Shown piece by piece: positions 4,419 to 12,694 of a DNA stretch of 12,824 nucleotides. Below the pieces are notes generated by a model that saw nothing but the letters and a program-made list of their open reading frames with translations, was not told the DNA's origin and did not search any database. The position numbers and the translations under genes are program-made. Origin of the DNA: SLID01 sp041667545 (GTDB taxonomy: Bacteria > Omnitrophota > Gorgyraeia > Tantalellales > Tantalellaceae); contig JBAYES010000054.1 in assembly GCA_041667545.1 (NCBI GenBank), forward strand, positions 1 through 12,824, written 5' to 3'. Each line of letters opens with the position of its first letter. Position 1 is the stretch's first letter.

Positions 4419-5517
4419 ATGATAAAAGAACTTAAAGAAATTATTGCCTTACTCGATTCTAAATTAGCGGAGATCAGGGGGTATCTTTGACCTTGCTAAA
4501 AGCATCTTTAGAATGGAAGAGCTTGAAGCGGAACTGAATTCCCCGGAGATATGGAAAAATCAGGAGAAGGCGGACGCGCTTTCCAAAGAGCTAAGAGCCA
4601 TAAGGTCAAAAGTAAAGCCGTATCTGGAAGTGGAAGAAAGCTTTAATTCTCTGGCGGAACTTGCCGAAATAGTCGACGAAGATGATACGGCGTCAATAGA
4701 AAGCCTTAAGCAGGACGCGGCCGTGATACTCAAAAAAGCGGAAAAGGTCGAGTTTAAGTGTCTTATGGGAGGCGAGGCCGATAATTGCGACGCGATATTG
4801 AGCGTTAACGCGGGAGCCGGAGGCACGGAATCATGCGACTGGGCTTCCATGCTTTTCAGGATGTATCTGAGATGGGCGGAAGAGCATGATATGTCCATTG
4901 AAATAGTAGACCAGCTTCCGGGAGAAGAGGCCGGTCTCAAGAACGCCACGTTCCTCATAAAAGGCGAACTTTCATATGGGAACCTGAAGGCCGAGGCGGG
5001 AGTACATCGCCTTGTAAGGATATCTCCTTTTGATTCCAATAAAAGAAGACATACATCTTTCGCGTCGGTGGATGTTGTGCCGGACATAGACAAGGCGATA
5101 GAGATAACCATAGACGAGGGGGATCTCAGGATAGATACGTACAGGTCTTCGGGCGCGGGCGGCCAGCATGTTAATGTCACCGATTCGGCCGTAAGGATAA
5201 CACATATTCCCACGGGCATAGTTTCTCAGTGCCAGAAAGAAAGGTCCCAGCATAAGAACAAAGCCACGGCCATGAAACTCTTAAAAGCCAAGCTTTACGA
5301 TAAGAGAAGGCGCGAAGATGAAGATAAGCTTATGCAGGCACGTGGCGAAAAGAAAAAAATAGAATGGGGCAGCCAGATACGTTCGTACGTGCTTCATCCC
5401 TATAAGATGGTCAAGGACCATCGCACTTCCCACGAGACATCGAGCGCTGAACGTGTTCTGGAAGGCGACCTTGACGATTTTATCGAAGCGTACCTCAAGA
5501 TGTCCGCCACAAAGTGA
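4419..5517 (+). CDS. prfB: Peptide chain release factor 2 (RF2), with programmed +1 frameshift
   Basis: RF2 recognises UGA and UAA stop codons and triggers peptide release. Translation begins at ATG 4419 (AAGGAG nine bases upstream) and runs 23 codons to an in-frame TGA at 4488-4490. A +1 slip on CTT continues at GAC 4489 for 342 more codons, giving 365 aa, the usual RF2 length. Class II release-factor hallmarks are present: the stop-decoding tripeptide SPF at 202-204 within RISPFDSNKRRHTSFASV, and the catalytic GGQ at 247-249 in GAGGQHVNVTDSAVRITH. A caller that ignores the slip would start at 4513 and lose the first 31 residues. secA follows after 41 bp, so prfB heads an operon. Its level is autoregulated through the frameshift. 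Confidence 0.97.
4476..4491 (+). promoter_or_regulatory. RF2 programmed +1 frameshift site
   Basis: AGGGGG (4476-4481) acts as an internal Shine-Dalgarno three bases before the slippery CTT (4485-4487). TGA and then C follow. The order AGGGGG-TAT-CTT-TGA-C is identical to the classical Escherichia coli prfB site. Low RF2 leaves UGA unread and favours the slip, which raises RF2 synthesis. Confidence 0.97.
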
Positions 5518-5558
5518 ACCGGGGAACTCCGGAGAAATAACACCGGGAAGGAAATAAT

Positions 5559-8500
5559 ATGTTCGCGTTTTTAATGAAATTGTTCGGCACACAGAACGAG
5601 AGAGCCATGAAAAAACTCATGCCTCTTGTCGATGAGATTAACACCCTGGAGAGCCGGGTTTCGGCGCTTTCGGACTCGGAAATGAAGGAAAGGGCGGCCG
5701 AGATAAGGAAAAGCGTTATTGCCGCCAAGGAACTGGCAAGCGCCGAAATAGAAGAGATACGCGAAAAAATAAATACCTCGGGTTCCGAACAGGAACGCAA
5801 CAAACACAAAAAAAGCTTAAGAGATGTCAAAAACCGGATACTTGACGATAAACTGCCGGAAGTTTTCGCGTTGGTGAGAGAAGCTTCCAAAAGAACGATA
5901 GGATTACGGCATTTCGATGTACAGCTTCTTGGAGGGATAGTCCTTCATCAGGGGAAAATAGCCGAGATGACAACGGGGGAAGGAAAGACCCTTGTTGCCA
6001 CGCTTCCCGTTGTGCTTAATTCCATGAACGGTGAAAGCGTTCACGTAGTTACGGTAAACGATTATCTGGCTAAAAGAGATTCGGAATGGATGGGGCCGGT
6101 ATACAATTTTCTCGGCCTGAGCGTGGGAGTCATACAGCATGATATGCGACCGGAAGACAGGCAGAAGGCCTATGCCTCCGACGTGGTTTACGGGACCAAT
6201 AATGAGTTCGGGTTCGACTATCTCAGGGATAACATGGTTCTCTACAAAGAGAGCGCGGTACAGGGATACCTGGGGTACGCGATAGTCGACGAAGTCGACA
6301 GCATACTGGTGGACGAGGCCAGGACGCCGCTTATAATCTCGGGACCGGTAGACGAAACTAACGAGGCGTATGACCTTATGAGGCCCATAGTACAGGAAGT
6401 TGTGAGAGCCCAGAGGAAAACAGTGTCGGATTATATGTCGGAATTCCGCAAGGTGTACAAAGAAGGAGATAACGAAAGGGCGGGAAACCTTCTTTATCTG
6501 ATACACAAGGCCGAACCTAAGAACAGGGAACTTCTGGATACAATACTTAAGGATCTTAAGGCAAAGTCTCTTTTTGACAAGGCGCAGGGTATGCTGGAAA
6601 GCAAGGTGATGGAAAAAGAAAGAGACCAGTTCTTGGAAGAACTTTTTTATATTTTTGACGAAAAGACAAGAGAAGCCACCTTCAGCGCCAAGGGCCAGGT
6701 CTTTATGAAGGAAAAATTTGACTTCGAGTTCATGCTGGAAGATATCGAGTCTTCTCTGGCGGAACTTGCCGATGCAGATATGCCCGAAGAAGAAAAGACG
6801 GCGCGTGAGATGGAGCTTGTGGCGGCTTATTCGGAACATCAGAAAAAGGTAGACAGTATAAAGCAGCTTCTCAAAGCATACATACTGTTCCAGAAGGACG
6901 TTGATTATGTGGTGCAGGACAACAAGATAGTCATAGTGGACAGTTTTACCGGCAGAATGATGCCCGGCCGGCGGTTTTCCGACGGCATACATGAGGCCAT
7001 AGAGGCCAAGGAAAGAGTTGAGGTGCAGAAAGAAAGCCAGACGCTTGCCACTATAACCCTGCAGAACTTTTTCAGGATGTATGACAAGCTTGCGGGAATG
7101 ACAGGTACGGCAAAAACGGAAGAAGGCGAGTTTGAGGGGATCTATCTTCTGCCCGTCCTGCAGATACCCACCAATAGGCCCATGCGGAGAGAAAGCATGC
7201 CTGACAGGATATACAAGACCGAAAAAGAAAAATTCAATGCCGTTGTCGAAGAGATAACCGTTGAAAATTCCAAAGGGAGGCCGGTACTTGTAGGCACCAT
7301 ATCAATAGAAAAATCCGAATACCTTAGCCGTCTTCTCGGCAAAAGAGGGGTTAAGCACAATGTTCTTAACGCCAAGTATCATGAGAAAGAAGCCCAGATA
7401 ATAGCCCAGGCCGGCAGGTTCGGAGCCGTGACAATAGCTACCAACATGGCCGGAAGGGGGACGGATATACTCCTCGGAGGCAACCCCGAGAACCTGGCCG
7501 AGGAAGCTCTTGCCAAGCTTGAAATAGAAGAAGACCGGGAAAGGGAAAAGGTCTACGAAAAATATCTTAAGGAATTCGAGGTAAAAACGAAAGAAGAAAA
7601 GGAAAAGGTGCTCGAAGCCGGCGGATTGCATGTTCTCGGCACAGAAAGGCACGAAGCGAGAAGAATAGACAACCAGCTCCGGGGAAGGTCCGGACGTCAG
7701 GGCGATCCGGGATCAAGCAGGTTCTATCTTTCACTTGAAGACGACCTTATGAGGATATTCGGTTCTGACAGGATAAAGATGATAATGGACCGTCTTGGCA
7801 TGGAAGAAGGGGAAGTAATAGAAAATCCTCTTGTAACAAGGGCCGTAAGCACCGCCCAGAAAAGGGTTGAAGGGCAGAACTTTGAGGTAAGAAAACATCT
7901 TTTGAAATACGATAATGTTATGAACCAGCAAAGAGAGATAATATACGGCAGGAGGAACAGGGTGCTTGCCGAAGAGTCTCTCAAAGAAGAGTTTTTCGAA
8001 TGTCTCAACGCGGGAGTGGACGCTCTTCTCGGCGGGTGGGATGATCTTCCGGATGAGAAGGCTCTTTCAAAGGACCTTATGATGAGGTATGCCATAAGCA
8101 TAAAGCCCGAAGCGATGGAGAGCCTGAACTCCGAAGAGGTGAAAGGCCTTATATCCGAAACCGCCGAAAAGGCCTATCAAGCCCGTGAGAAATTTATAGG
8201 CGAAGAAAGGATGAGGCACATAGAAAAAATGCTTATGCTTTCGACAATAGATACCAGCTGGAAAGAATATCTCAGGGAGATAGACGACCTCAGAGAGGGG
8301 ATCTCATGGCGCGCTTACGGCCAGAAAGACCCCCTTATAGAGTTCCAGCACGAGGCGTTCCAGCTTTTCAGCGACCTTATGGCCAAGATAGACAGCGAGA
8401 CGGCCGAAGGTATAATGAAAATGACCGCAATGGAGGAAGCATACAAGAAGAACGCCTTCCAGAGCGGAAAGGCCGTTCTGAGGCATAGCCAATATTCTTC

Positions 8501-8699
8501 CCTGGGATCTTCATCTTCCGGCCAGGACGAAGTTTACGACGAGCCTTCATCTGAAGCGGGGCGCGGGGGGTTCGCTCCGGCCGCGCGTCCTTCCTCAAAA
8601 CCGGACTCCACTTTTAAAAGAGAAGAGCCCAAAGTCGGCCGTAACGAGCCTTGCCCGTGCGGGAGCGGAAAGAAATACAAAAAATGCTGCGGAGAATGA
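5559..8699 (+). CDS. secA: Preprotein translocase ATPase SecA
   Basis: SecA drives secretory proteins through SecYEG by ATP hydrolysis. The 1046-aa protein has the nucleotide-binding fold in order: Walker A TGEGKT (K143), Walker B DEVDSILVDEARTPLI (D244), GMTGTAKTEEGEF, the second motor domain with TNMAGRGTDI, and GRSGRQGDPGSS. It ends with a zinc-binding SEC-C tail, CPCGSGKKYKKCC (C1032, C1034, C1043, C1044), which contacts SecB or the ribosome in other bacteria. Compared with E. coli SecA (about 900 aa) there is an extra charged coil of about 35 residues near 52-90. There is also a longer charged insertion at about 285-420 before AYILFQKDVDYVV, like that of Bacteroidetes-type SecA. AAGGA lies seven bases before the ATG. 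Its last 16 bases overlap lnt. Confidence 0.97.
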   Translation: MFAFLMKLFGTQNERAMKKLMPLVDEINTLESRVSALSDSEMKERAAEIRKSVIAAKELASAEIEEIREKINTSGSEQERNKHKKSLRDVKNRILDDKLPEVFALVREASKRTIGLRHFDVQLLGGIVLHQGKIAEMTTGEGKTLVATLPVVLNSMNGESVHVVTVNDYLAKRDSEWMGPVYNFLGLSVGVIQHDMRPEDRQKAYASDVVYGTNNEFGFDYLRDNMVLYKESAVQGYLGYAIVDEVDSILVDEARTPLIISGPVDETNEAYDLMRPIVQEVVRAQRKTVSDYMSEFRKVYKEGDNERAGNLLYLIHKAEPKNRELLDTILKDLKAKSLFDKAQGMLESKVMEKERDQFLEELFYIFDEKTREATFSAKGQVFMKEKFDFEFMLEDIESSLAELADADMPEEEKTAREMELVAAYSEHQKKVDSIKQLLKAYILFQKDVDYVVQDNKIVIVDSFTGRMMPGRRFSDGIHEAIEAKERVEVQKESQTLATITLQNFFRMYDKLAGMTGTAKTEEGEFEGIYLLPVLQIPTNRPMRRESMPDRIYKTEKEKFNAVVEEITVENSKGRPVLVGTISIEKSEYLSRLLGKRGVKHNVLNAKYHEKEAQIIAQAGRFGAVTIATNMAGRGTDILLGGNPENLAEEALAKLEIEEDREREKVYEKYLKEFEVKTKEEKEKVLEAGGLHVLGTERHEARRIDNQLRGRSGRQGDPGSSRFYLSLEDDLMRIFGSDRIKMIMDRLGMEEGEVIENPLVTRAVSTAQKRVEGQNFEVRKHLLKYDNVMNQQREIIYGRRNRVLAEESLKEEFFECLNAGVDALLGGWDDLPDEKALSKDLMMRYAISIKPEAMESLNSEEVKGLISETAEKAYQAREKFIGEERMRHIEKMLMLSTIDTSWKEYLREIDDLREGISWRAYGQKDPLIEFQHEAFQLFSDLMAKIDSETAEGIMKMTAMEEAYKKNAFQSGKAVLRHSQYSSLGSSSSGQDEVYDEPSSEAGRGGFAPAARPSSKPDSTFKREEPKVGRNEPCPCGSGKKYKKCCGE

Positions 8700-10261
8700 T
8701 AGCCAAGATCCCCGGATTTCCCGGGGGGGGCGGCACAAAAAACACACTGCTTGCCGTATTTTCGGGTTTAGCCGCTTTCGCGGCTTTCCCGCCTTTCGGC
8801 CTTTCAGCCGCGGCATGGTTTGCTTTTGTTCCTCTTTTTTATCTGGCGGCAAGGTGCGGGTATAAAAAGACCTTTTGGTATTCTTACCTGGCCGGAGTGG
8901 TTTTCTGGGGAAGCGTTCTTTACTGGCTTACGGTCGTTAGCGTTCCCGGGTTCATTATGTTCGTTCTTGTTCTGGCGGTTCTTTACGGCTTGTTCGGGAT
9001 GATGGCTAAAATAGCCCTGAAATACTCCATGAACTTTTTCGTCATACCTTTCTCATGGGTAGCTTTGGAGTACATAAGAGCGAACATTTTTACCGGATTT
9101 CCCTGGGCGCTCCTTGCGCATTCACAGTACCGGAATCTTAATATCATACAAATAGCCGATATCACCGGAGCTTACGGGGTGTCTTTTATAATAATGACGT
9201 TCAATCTGGCCTTGTACAGCTGGGTTTCAGGGGCCAAAAAGAGAACGGCGCATGTAATGACGGCGCTTCTGATAATCATATGTTCTACCAGTTACGGCAT
9301 ATACCGCCTGGGCGATACATCTGTGGGAGAAAGGGCCAAAATAAGCGTTGCGCAGGGGAACATAAGCCAGGCGCTTAAGTGGGAGGCCTGTTCCGCGGAA
9401 TCCATAATAGAAAAATATTCCGATCTTACAAAGACAGCCGCCAAAGAAGATCCGGACATTATTATCTGGCCCGAGACCGCGTATCCTTATCTGATGGAAC
9501 AAGAAGATCTTCACGCGAGTCAAATGGAAAGGCTTGCTTTTGAAACGGGAATACCCCTTCTCGCCGGTATTGTATACGAAGACGCGGATGGATATTACAA
9601 TAGCGCCGCGTTATTCAAAGGGGATGGGGGAAGCGTGCAGATATACAAAAAGGTCCATCTTGTGCCTTTTGGCGAGTATGTGCCTTTTGAGAGGTATCTT
9701 GAACCTCTCAGGAAGTACATCGATAAGCCTATCGGGAATTTTATTCCCGGAAAAGAATATAAATTGTTCTCTTTTGTGTCAATAACAGGGTCGGAAGGGC
9801 CTGATTCGTCTATTATCAGAAGGACGGTATTCCACAAGATGGGTGTAATGATATGTTTCGAAGATGTATTTCCGTATGTGGCAAGGGGCTTTGTCCGCGA
9901 AGGCGCCAGGATACTGGTGAACATAACCAATGATGCCTGGTTCGGGGATACCGCGGCGAGCCGCCAGCATCTTCAGTCTTCGGTTTTCAGGGCGGTGGAG
10001 AACAGGGTACCGGTGGTAAGGGCGGCTAATACGGGGATATCTTGTTTTATTGACCGGACCGGAAAGGTGTTGTCGCAGGTAAAAACGTATGGGCGGGAGA
10101 CTTTTGTTGAAGGCTACGATACTTGCGAGGTGATGGCCGCTACCGTAAAAAGCTATTATACGTTGCGCGGGGATATGTTCGTATACTTTTCGGGGCTATT
10201 CCTTGTTATATTGACGACACTCGGGTTTTTCCGCTCTCGCGCTTGCATCAGCCCGAAATAG
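8684..10261 (+). CDS. lnt: Apolipoprotein N-acyltransferase
   Basis: Lnt adds the third acyl chain to the N-terminal cysteine of lipoproteins in the inner membrane, which allows their sorting to the outer membrane. The 525-aa protein starts with a block of hydrophobic segments (AFAAFPPFGLSAAAWFAF onward). A carbon-nitrogen hydrolase domain follows with the catalytic triad E264 (IIIWPETAYP), K323 (YKKVHLVPFGEYVPF) and C391 (MICFEDVFPYVAR). VNITNDAWFGDTAASRQHL is also typical, and a C-terminal membrane anchor closes the protein. The start is uncertain. ATG 8684 overlaps secA by 16 bases with GGAAAG eleven bases upstream. ATG 8696 forms an ATGA overlap with the secA stop. Either implies translational coupling. 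It indicates a diderm host. Confidence 0.95.
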   Translation: MLRRMIAKIPGFPGGGGTKNTLLAVFSGLAAFAAFPPFGLSAAAWFAFVPLFYLAARCGYKKTFWYSYLAGVVFWGSVLYWLTVVSVPGFIMFVLVLAVLYGLFGMMAKIALKYSMNFFVIPFSWVALEYIRANIFTGFPWALLAHSQYRNLNIIQIADITGAYGVSFIIMTFNLALYSWVSGAKKRTAHVMTALLIIICSTSYGIYRLGDTSVGERAKISVAQGNISQALKWEACSAESIIEKYSDLTKTAAKEDPDIIIWPETAYPYLMEQEDLHASQMERLAFETGIPLLAGIVYEDADGYYNSAALFKGDGGSVQIYKKVHLVPFGEYVPFERYLEPLRKYIDKPIGNFIPGKEYKLFSFVSITGSEGPDSSIIRRTVFHKMGVMICFEDVFPYVARGFVREGARILVNITNDAWFGDTAASRQHLQSSVFRAVENRVPVVRAANTGISCFIDRTGKVLSQVKTYGRETFVEGYDTCEVMAATVKSYYTLRGDMFVYFSGLFLVILTTLGFFRSRACISPK

Positions 10262-10265
10262 CGTG

Positions 10266-10360
10266 TAAACTTCATATGTGAGGTGTGCGGGTTTTTCCGC
10301 GCGGCTCAGGTCGGAGGTATAGTATGGGGGAAAGGTGAGGTGCAGTTAATATGAAGTTTA
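10266..10360 (+). promoter_or_regulatory. 12-bp inverted repeat enclosing the leader of the PDZ gene
   Basis: TAAACTTCATAT (10266-10277) is the exact complement of ATATGAAGTTTA (10349-10360). The downstream arm covers the ATG at 10351. Pairing in mRNA would tie up the start codon, with the Shine-Dalgarno GAGGTG (10337-10342) in the loop. A five-codon frame ATG-GGG-GAA-AGG-TGA at 10324-10338, with GGAGG six bases before it, sits inside the loop. Whether either has a role is unknown. A small GCGG / CCGC hairpin with a T-rich loop lies near 10288-10300. Confidence 0.4.
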
Positions 10361-11325
10361 TAAAGACGATCGCAAAAGCCGTTATAACGGCTTTTTTCTG
10401 TGTTCTACTTGCTGAGACCTTTTACGGGGACGTTGTTATCACGAAAGACAGAGAAAAAATAAAAGGCGTGATAGTGGAGGAATACAAGGACAGGGTGGTT
10501 ATCTCTACACTCGACGGAGAAAAAGAGATATTGAGAAGAGATATTGCCAACATAAATTTTGATCTTGAAGAGCAGAACCTGGTAAGCATGGGAGATCTTT
10601 ATCAGGATAGGGCCATGTACCAGGAATCGTATTACTATTATCGGCAGGCATTGGAAGTAAATCCCAATTGCAAAAGCGCGAAAGAAGGATTGGATTATTC
10701 CGGGTCCATGCTGCAGCAGTTTGAACGAAAGATGAAGCTGAACCATATAAAAAGGATGAATGAGGAGAATGCCTGGCGTATGGGGGTAAAGACCCCTGAA
10801 GAGAATATAGAAGAAGAATTTCGCAGAGGTCTTGGCTTTTCAGTGGAGCCTTATAAGGCTAATTTCAGGGTAACCGATGTGCAAAGGCTGTCTCCCGCCT
10901 ATGAAGCAGGGCTTATTGAGGGAGACATCATAGTAGCGCTTTGGGGCAGGATGGTGGGATACTCCCGTCCGGAAGAGTTTGTTTCCAGGATAATGTCGTC
11001 CGATGTAATTGAAGTGAGATTAACCATAGAGAGGGGTCTGGAAATAGAGCTTGAAGATACTTCCGGAAATTTAACTTCTTTGATGGGGATGAATATAGCA
11101 TATTCTGAAACGGAAGGGTTTGAGGTAATGAGTGTGGCTGAAGGCGGAAGAGCCGCGCGAGCTGGGATAATAGCAGGGGATATTTTTACGGAAATAGAGG
11201 GAAACTCTACGAGGTATATGCCGCTTAGTGATATGGAAAGAGTTTTCATGGAAAAAATGGGTTCGAGTGTTAATGTCACGATCAAGCGCGATATTTCCAT
11301 ATGGAAGCGGTTTTCACAAAGATGA
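10351..11325 (+). CDS. Exported TPR/PDZ-domain protein, function unknown
   Basis: The 324-aa protein has an N-terminal signal sequence (basic MKFIKTIAK, hydrophobic to about residue 22, probable cleavage near YG-D at 26-27). A small beta-rich segment at about 27-70 (DVVITKDREKIKGVIVEEY) resembles repeats found in exported proteins of other PVC-type bacteria. A TPR-like helical pair follows at about 75-120. Two PDZ modules come next, at about 160-240 (SPAYEAGLIEGDIIVALWG) and 250-318 (AARAGIIAGDIFTEIEG). PDZ modules bind C-termini or exposed peptides. No protease domain is present, so it is more likely a scaffold or adaptor in the periplasm. GAGGTG lies eight bases before the ATG. It follows lnt by 89 bp and precedes the HAMP gene by 40 bp, possibly as one transcript. 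Confidence 0.75.
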   Translation: MKFIKTIAKAVITAFFCVLLAETFYGDVVITKDREKIKGVIVEEYKDRVVISTLDGEKEILRRDIANINFDLEEQNLVSMGDLYQDRAMYQESYYYYRQALEVNPNCKSAKEGLDYSGSMLQQFERKMKLNHIKRMNEENAWRMGVKTPEENIEEEFRRGLGFSVEPYKANFRVTDVQRLSPAYEAGLIEGDIIVALWGRMVGYSRPEEFVSRIMSSDVIEVRLTIERGLEIELEDTSGNLTSLMGMNIAYSETEGFEVMSVAEGGRAARAGIIAGDIFTEIEGNSTRYMPLSDMERVFMEKMGSSVNVTIKRDISIWKRFSQR

Positions 11326-11365
11326 CCTTTTTCCCTGACATCAAAGACAATGTTTGGAGGACTAG

Positions 11366-11911
11366 ATGCCTAAAGTAAGGAGAAAACAATACGTAATAGC
11401 CGCAAGGTTCCAGATAAGGTACATATTGTACATTCTTCTGTTTCTCTACCTGGGGGCTCTTATCGCGGGCTATACGGTTTATTATTCAGCTTGGACAACT
11501 TTGGGAGAGAAGCTGGCCAATGTGTATCCCCGAGGCCGGCTGATGTATATTTTCAGGCAGTCGAACATAACATTGCTTGTACGTCTCCTTCTGGTCTCGC
11601 CTCTTTTTATCGTAATAGGCGTAATACTTTCCCACAGAATAGCGGGGCCCATATACCGAATAGGGAAGTACATTGAATCTTTGATGATGGGGGATTTTTC
11701 ACGCGGACTTACTTTGAGAAAGAATGACGAGTTCAAGGTGCTGGCCGTTAAAATGACACATTTGTGTAAAAAGCTTAGAGATGATGATATCGCGAGGAAA
11801 AACAGATCTGTAGAACTGCAAGACTTTCTCAAGGAAAACAGGGTGAGCGCTGAGGTAATGGAAAAAACGAAAGCGATCCTTGACGAAATCGTCCAACCCC
11901 CGTCTCCGTGA
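11366..11911 (+). CDS. Two-TM HAMP-domain membrane protein without output domain
   Basis: The 181-aa protein has a short basic N-terminus, TM1 at about 17-39 and a short extracytoplasmic loop of about 30 residues. TM2 at about 69-89 is followed directly by a HAMP linker (RIAGPIYRIGKYIESLMMGDFSRGLTLRKNDEFKVLA, conserved proline P95). A short charged helical tail ends in PPSP. HAMP domains relay signals from membrane sensors to kinases, cyclases or chemoreceptor tips, but none of these outputs is present. It may signal by partner binding, perhaps with the PDZ protein encoded 40 bp upstream. GGAGG lies five bases before the ATG. The stop codon falls inside a 22-23 bp direct repeat, so the 3' end may have been altered by repeat insertion. 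Confidence 0.75.
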   Translation: MPKVRRKQYVIAARFQIRYILYILLFLYLGALIAGYTVYYSAWTTLGEKLANVYPRGRLMYIFRQSNITLLVRLLLVSPLFIVIGVILSHRIAGPIYRIGKYIESLMMGDFSRGLTLRKNDEFKVLAVKMTHLCKKLRDDDIARKNRSVELQDFLKENRVSAEVMEKTKAILDEIVQPPSP

Positions 11912-11938
11912 AAAAAAGTGAAAGAATTTTTTATTGAG

Positions 11939-11974
11939 ATTGCTTTGTCGCTCGCTTTGTTCGTTTCTCGCAAT
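11939..11974 (-). repeat. GA-spaced hairpin repeat 7
   Basis: On the minus strand, outer arms ATTGC and GCAAT enclose blocks AC-GA-AC and GC-GA-GC around an AAA loop. The stem is partly decayed, with A-C in place of A-T pairs, but the GA spacers are kept. Confidence 0.7.
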
Positions 11975-12046
11975 GACGGGATTAATGTCCATTTTGCAGA
12001 ACCCTAATTTGATATATATAGTTCTGAAAAATAGCGTTTTCACGTC

Positions 12047-12076
12047 GTTGCGAGGGAGCGAAGCGACCGAAGCAAT
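12047..12076 (+). repeat. GA-spaced hairpin repeat 8
   Basis: GTTGC and GCAAT enclose GG-GA-GC, loop GAA, GC-GA-CC. The core GCGAAGC is the heptamer known to form an unusually stable DNA mini-hairpin. Confidence 0.8.
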
Positions 12077-12220
12077 CTTATAACCTGTGAAAAAAGTGAA
12101 AGAATTTTCATTAAAAAACCCGTCTTTATAGTAGGGGAAGATGCTGGAATGGTTTTTGAGAACACGCGGGATCGTTTGAAATTTTGTTGAAGAAAGGCGT
12201 AATAAATTTTGGAGTAAAAG

Positions 12221-12619
12221 ATGAAAAGGATCTGTCCCACAGAGGAAATCCTGGGTGAATATGTCGCCGGATGTATTGCGTCTCATGACCGCGAGAGTCT
12301 TGAAAGGCATCTTGCCGGCTGCGAAAACTGCAGGTCTATCGTATGCGAGGCGCGTGAGGCGATGAACACTGTGGATATTCCGGAAATAAGATATAAAGTC
12401 CGCGCTTTCGCGGCTAAACACTTCTGGCTCTTGACGGGAATGTTGTTCTTTCTGATCTCGTTTATTCTTTCCGGATACTTCTTTCAGTTCCTGTCGGTAA
12501 GTGTTCTATGCGGGCTGAAGTGGATAGTGGACTCAAGAAACACCAGGACCGTGATAATGATACAAGAAACTAAAAACCCCTCCCAAAAGAGCCATCCAGA
12601 TATTTCTCTTCTCAAATAG
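12221..12619 (+). CDS. Zinc-finger membrane protein, anti-sigma-factor-like
   Basis: The 132-aa protein has an N-terminal zinc-binding motif of the anti-sigma (zf-HC2) type: C5, then H30-x3-C34-x2-C37 in the pattern LERHLAGCENC. A membrane segment lies at about 68-88, and a shorter hydrophobic stretch at about 90-103. A short cytoplasmic-like tail rich in polar residues follows. In the family the zinc domain holds an ECF sigma factor at the membrane. No sigma factor gene lies next to it here, so the partner is unknown or encoded elsewhere. The protein could also be an unrelated membrane protein with the same module. GGAG lies six bases before the ATG. Repeats flank it on both sides. Confidence 0.7.
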   Translation: MKRICPTEEILGEYVAGCIASHDRESLERHLAGCENCRSIVCEAREAMNTVDIPEIRYKVRAFAAKHFWLLTGMLFFLISFILSGYFFQFLSVSVLCGLKWIVDSRNTRTVIMIQETKNPSQKSHPDISLLK

Positions 12620-12663
12620 AACTCCCTGGAAAAGTTGAAAAAGCAAAACAGTCCCAACCCGTC

Positions 12664-12694
12664 GTTGCGAGGGCGCGATAGCGCCCGAAGCAAT
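12664..12694 (+). repeat. GA-spaced hairpin repeat 9
   Basis: GTTGC-GA, stem GGGCGC / GCGCCC around GATA, then GAA and GCAAT. It is complete. Confidence 0.8.

Larger units (their letters stand above)
11908..12108. repeat. Direct-repeat-flanked hairpin pair between the HAMP and zinc-finger genes
   Basis: Near-identical direct repeats, GTGAAAAAAAGTGAAAG (11908-11924) continuing AATTTT to 11930 and its copy at 12087-12108 with one A fewer, flank about 155 bp. Inside are two oppositely oriented GA-spaced hairpins at 11939-11974 and 12047-12076. The AATAGCGTTTTCACGTC stretch before the second resembles the left arm of the mobile elements at 136 and 3988, but GTAAC ends are missing. The sequence between the hairpins is AT-rich and holds no gene. 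The remaining 12109-12220 has no convincing gene, only a 34-codon open stretch ending in TGA at 12188-12190 with no good start. Confidence 0.65.

Noticed and set aside
4560..5219. 219-codon open frame antisense to prfB
   Set aside because: It is a serine/leucine-rich shadow of the prfB coding frame with no ribosome binding site or recognisable motif.
5904..6992. Long open frame antisense to secA (362 codons)
   Set aside because: It is the mirror of a strongly coding, well-identified gene; its translation is rich in H, Y and F, shows no domain, and has no start signal.
8651..8683. TTG at 8651 as the lnt start
   Set aside because: It would sit deep inside the secA zinc-tail codons, and the added residues are simply the shifted reading of that tail; ATG 8684 or 8696 fits the family N-terminus better.
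12087..12190. 34-codon open stretch before the zinc-finger gene as a gene end
   Set aside because: It begins in the direct repeat, has no convincing start or ribosome binding site, and shows no recognisable motif; chance cannot be excluded.
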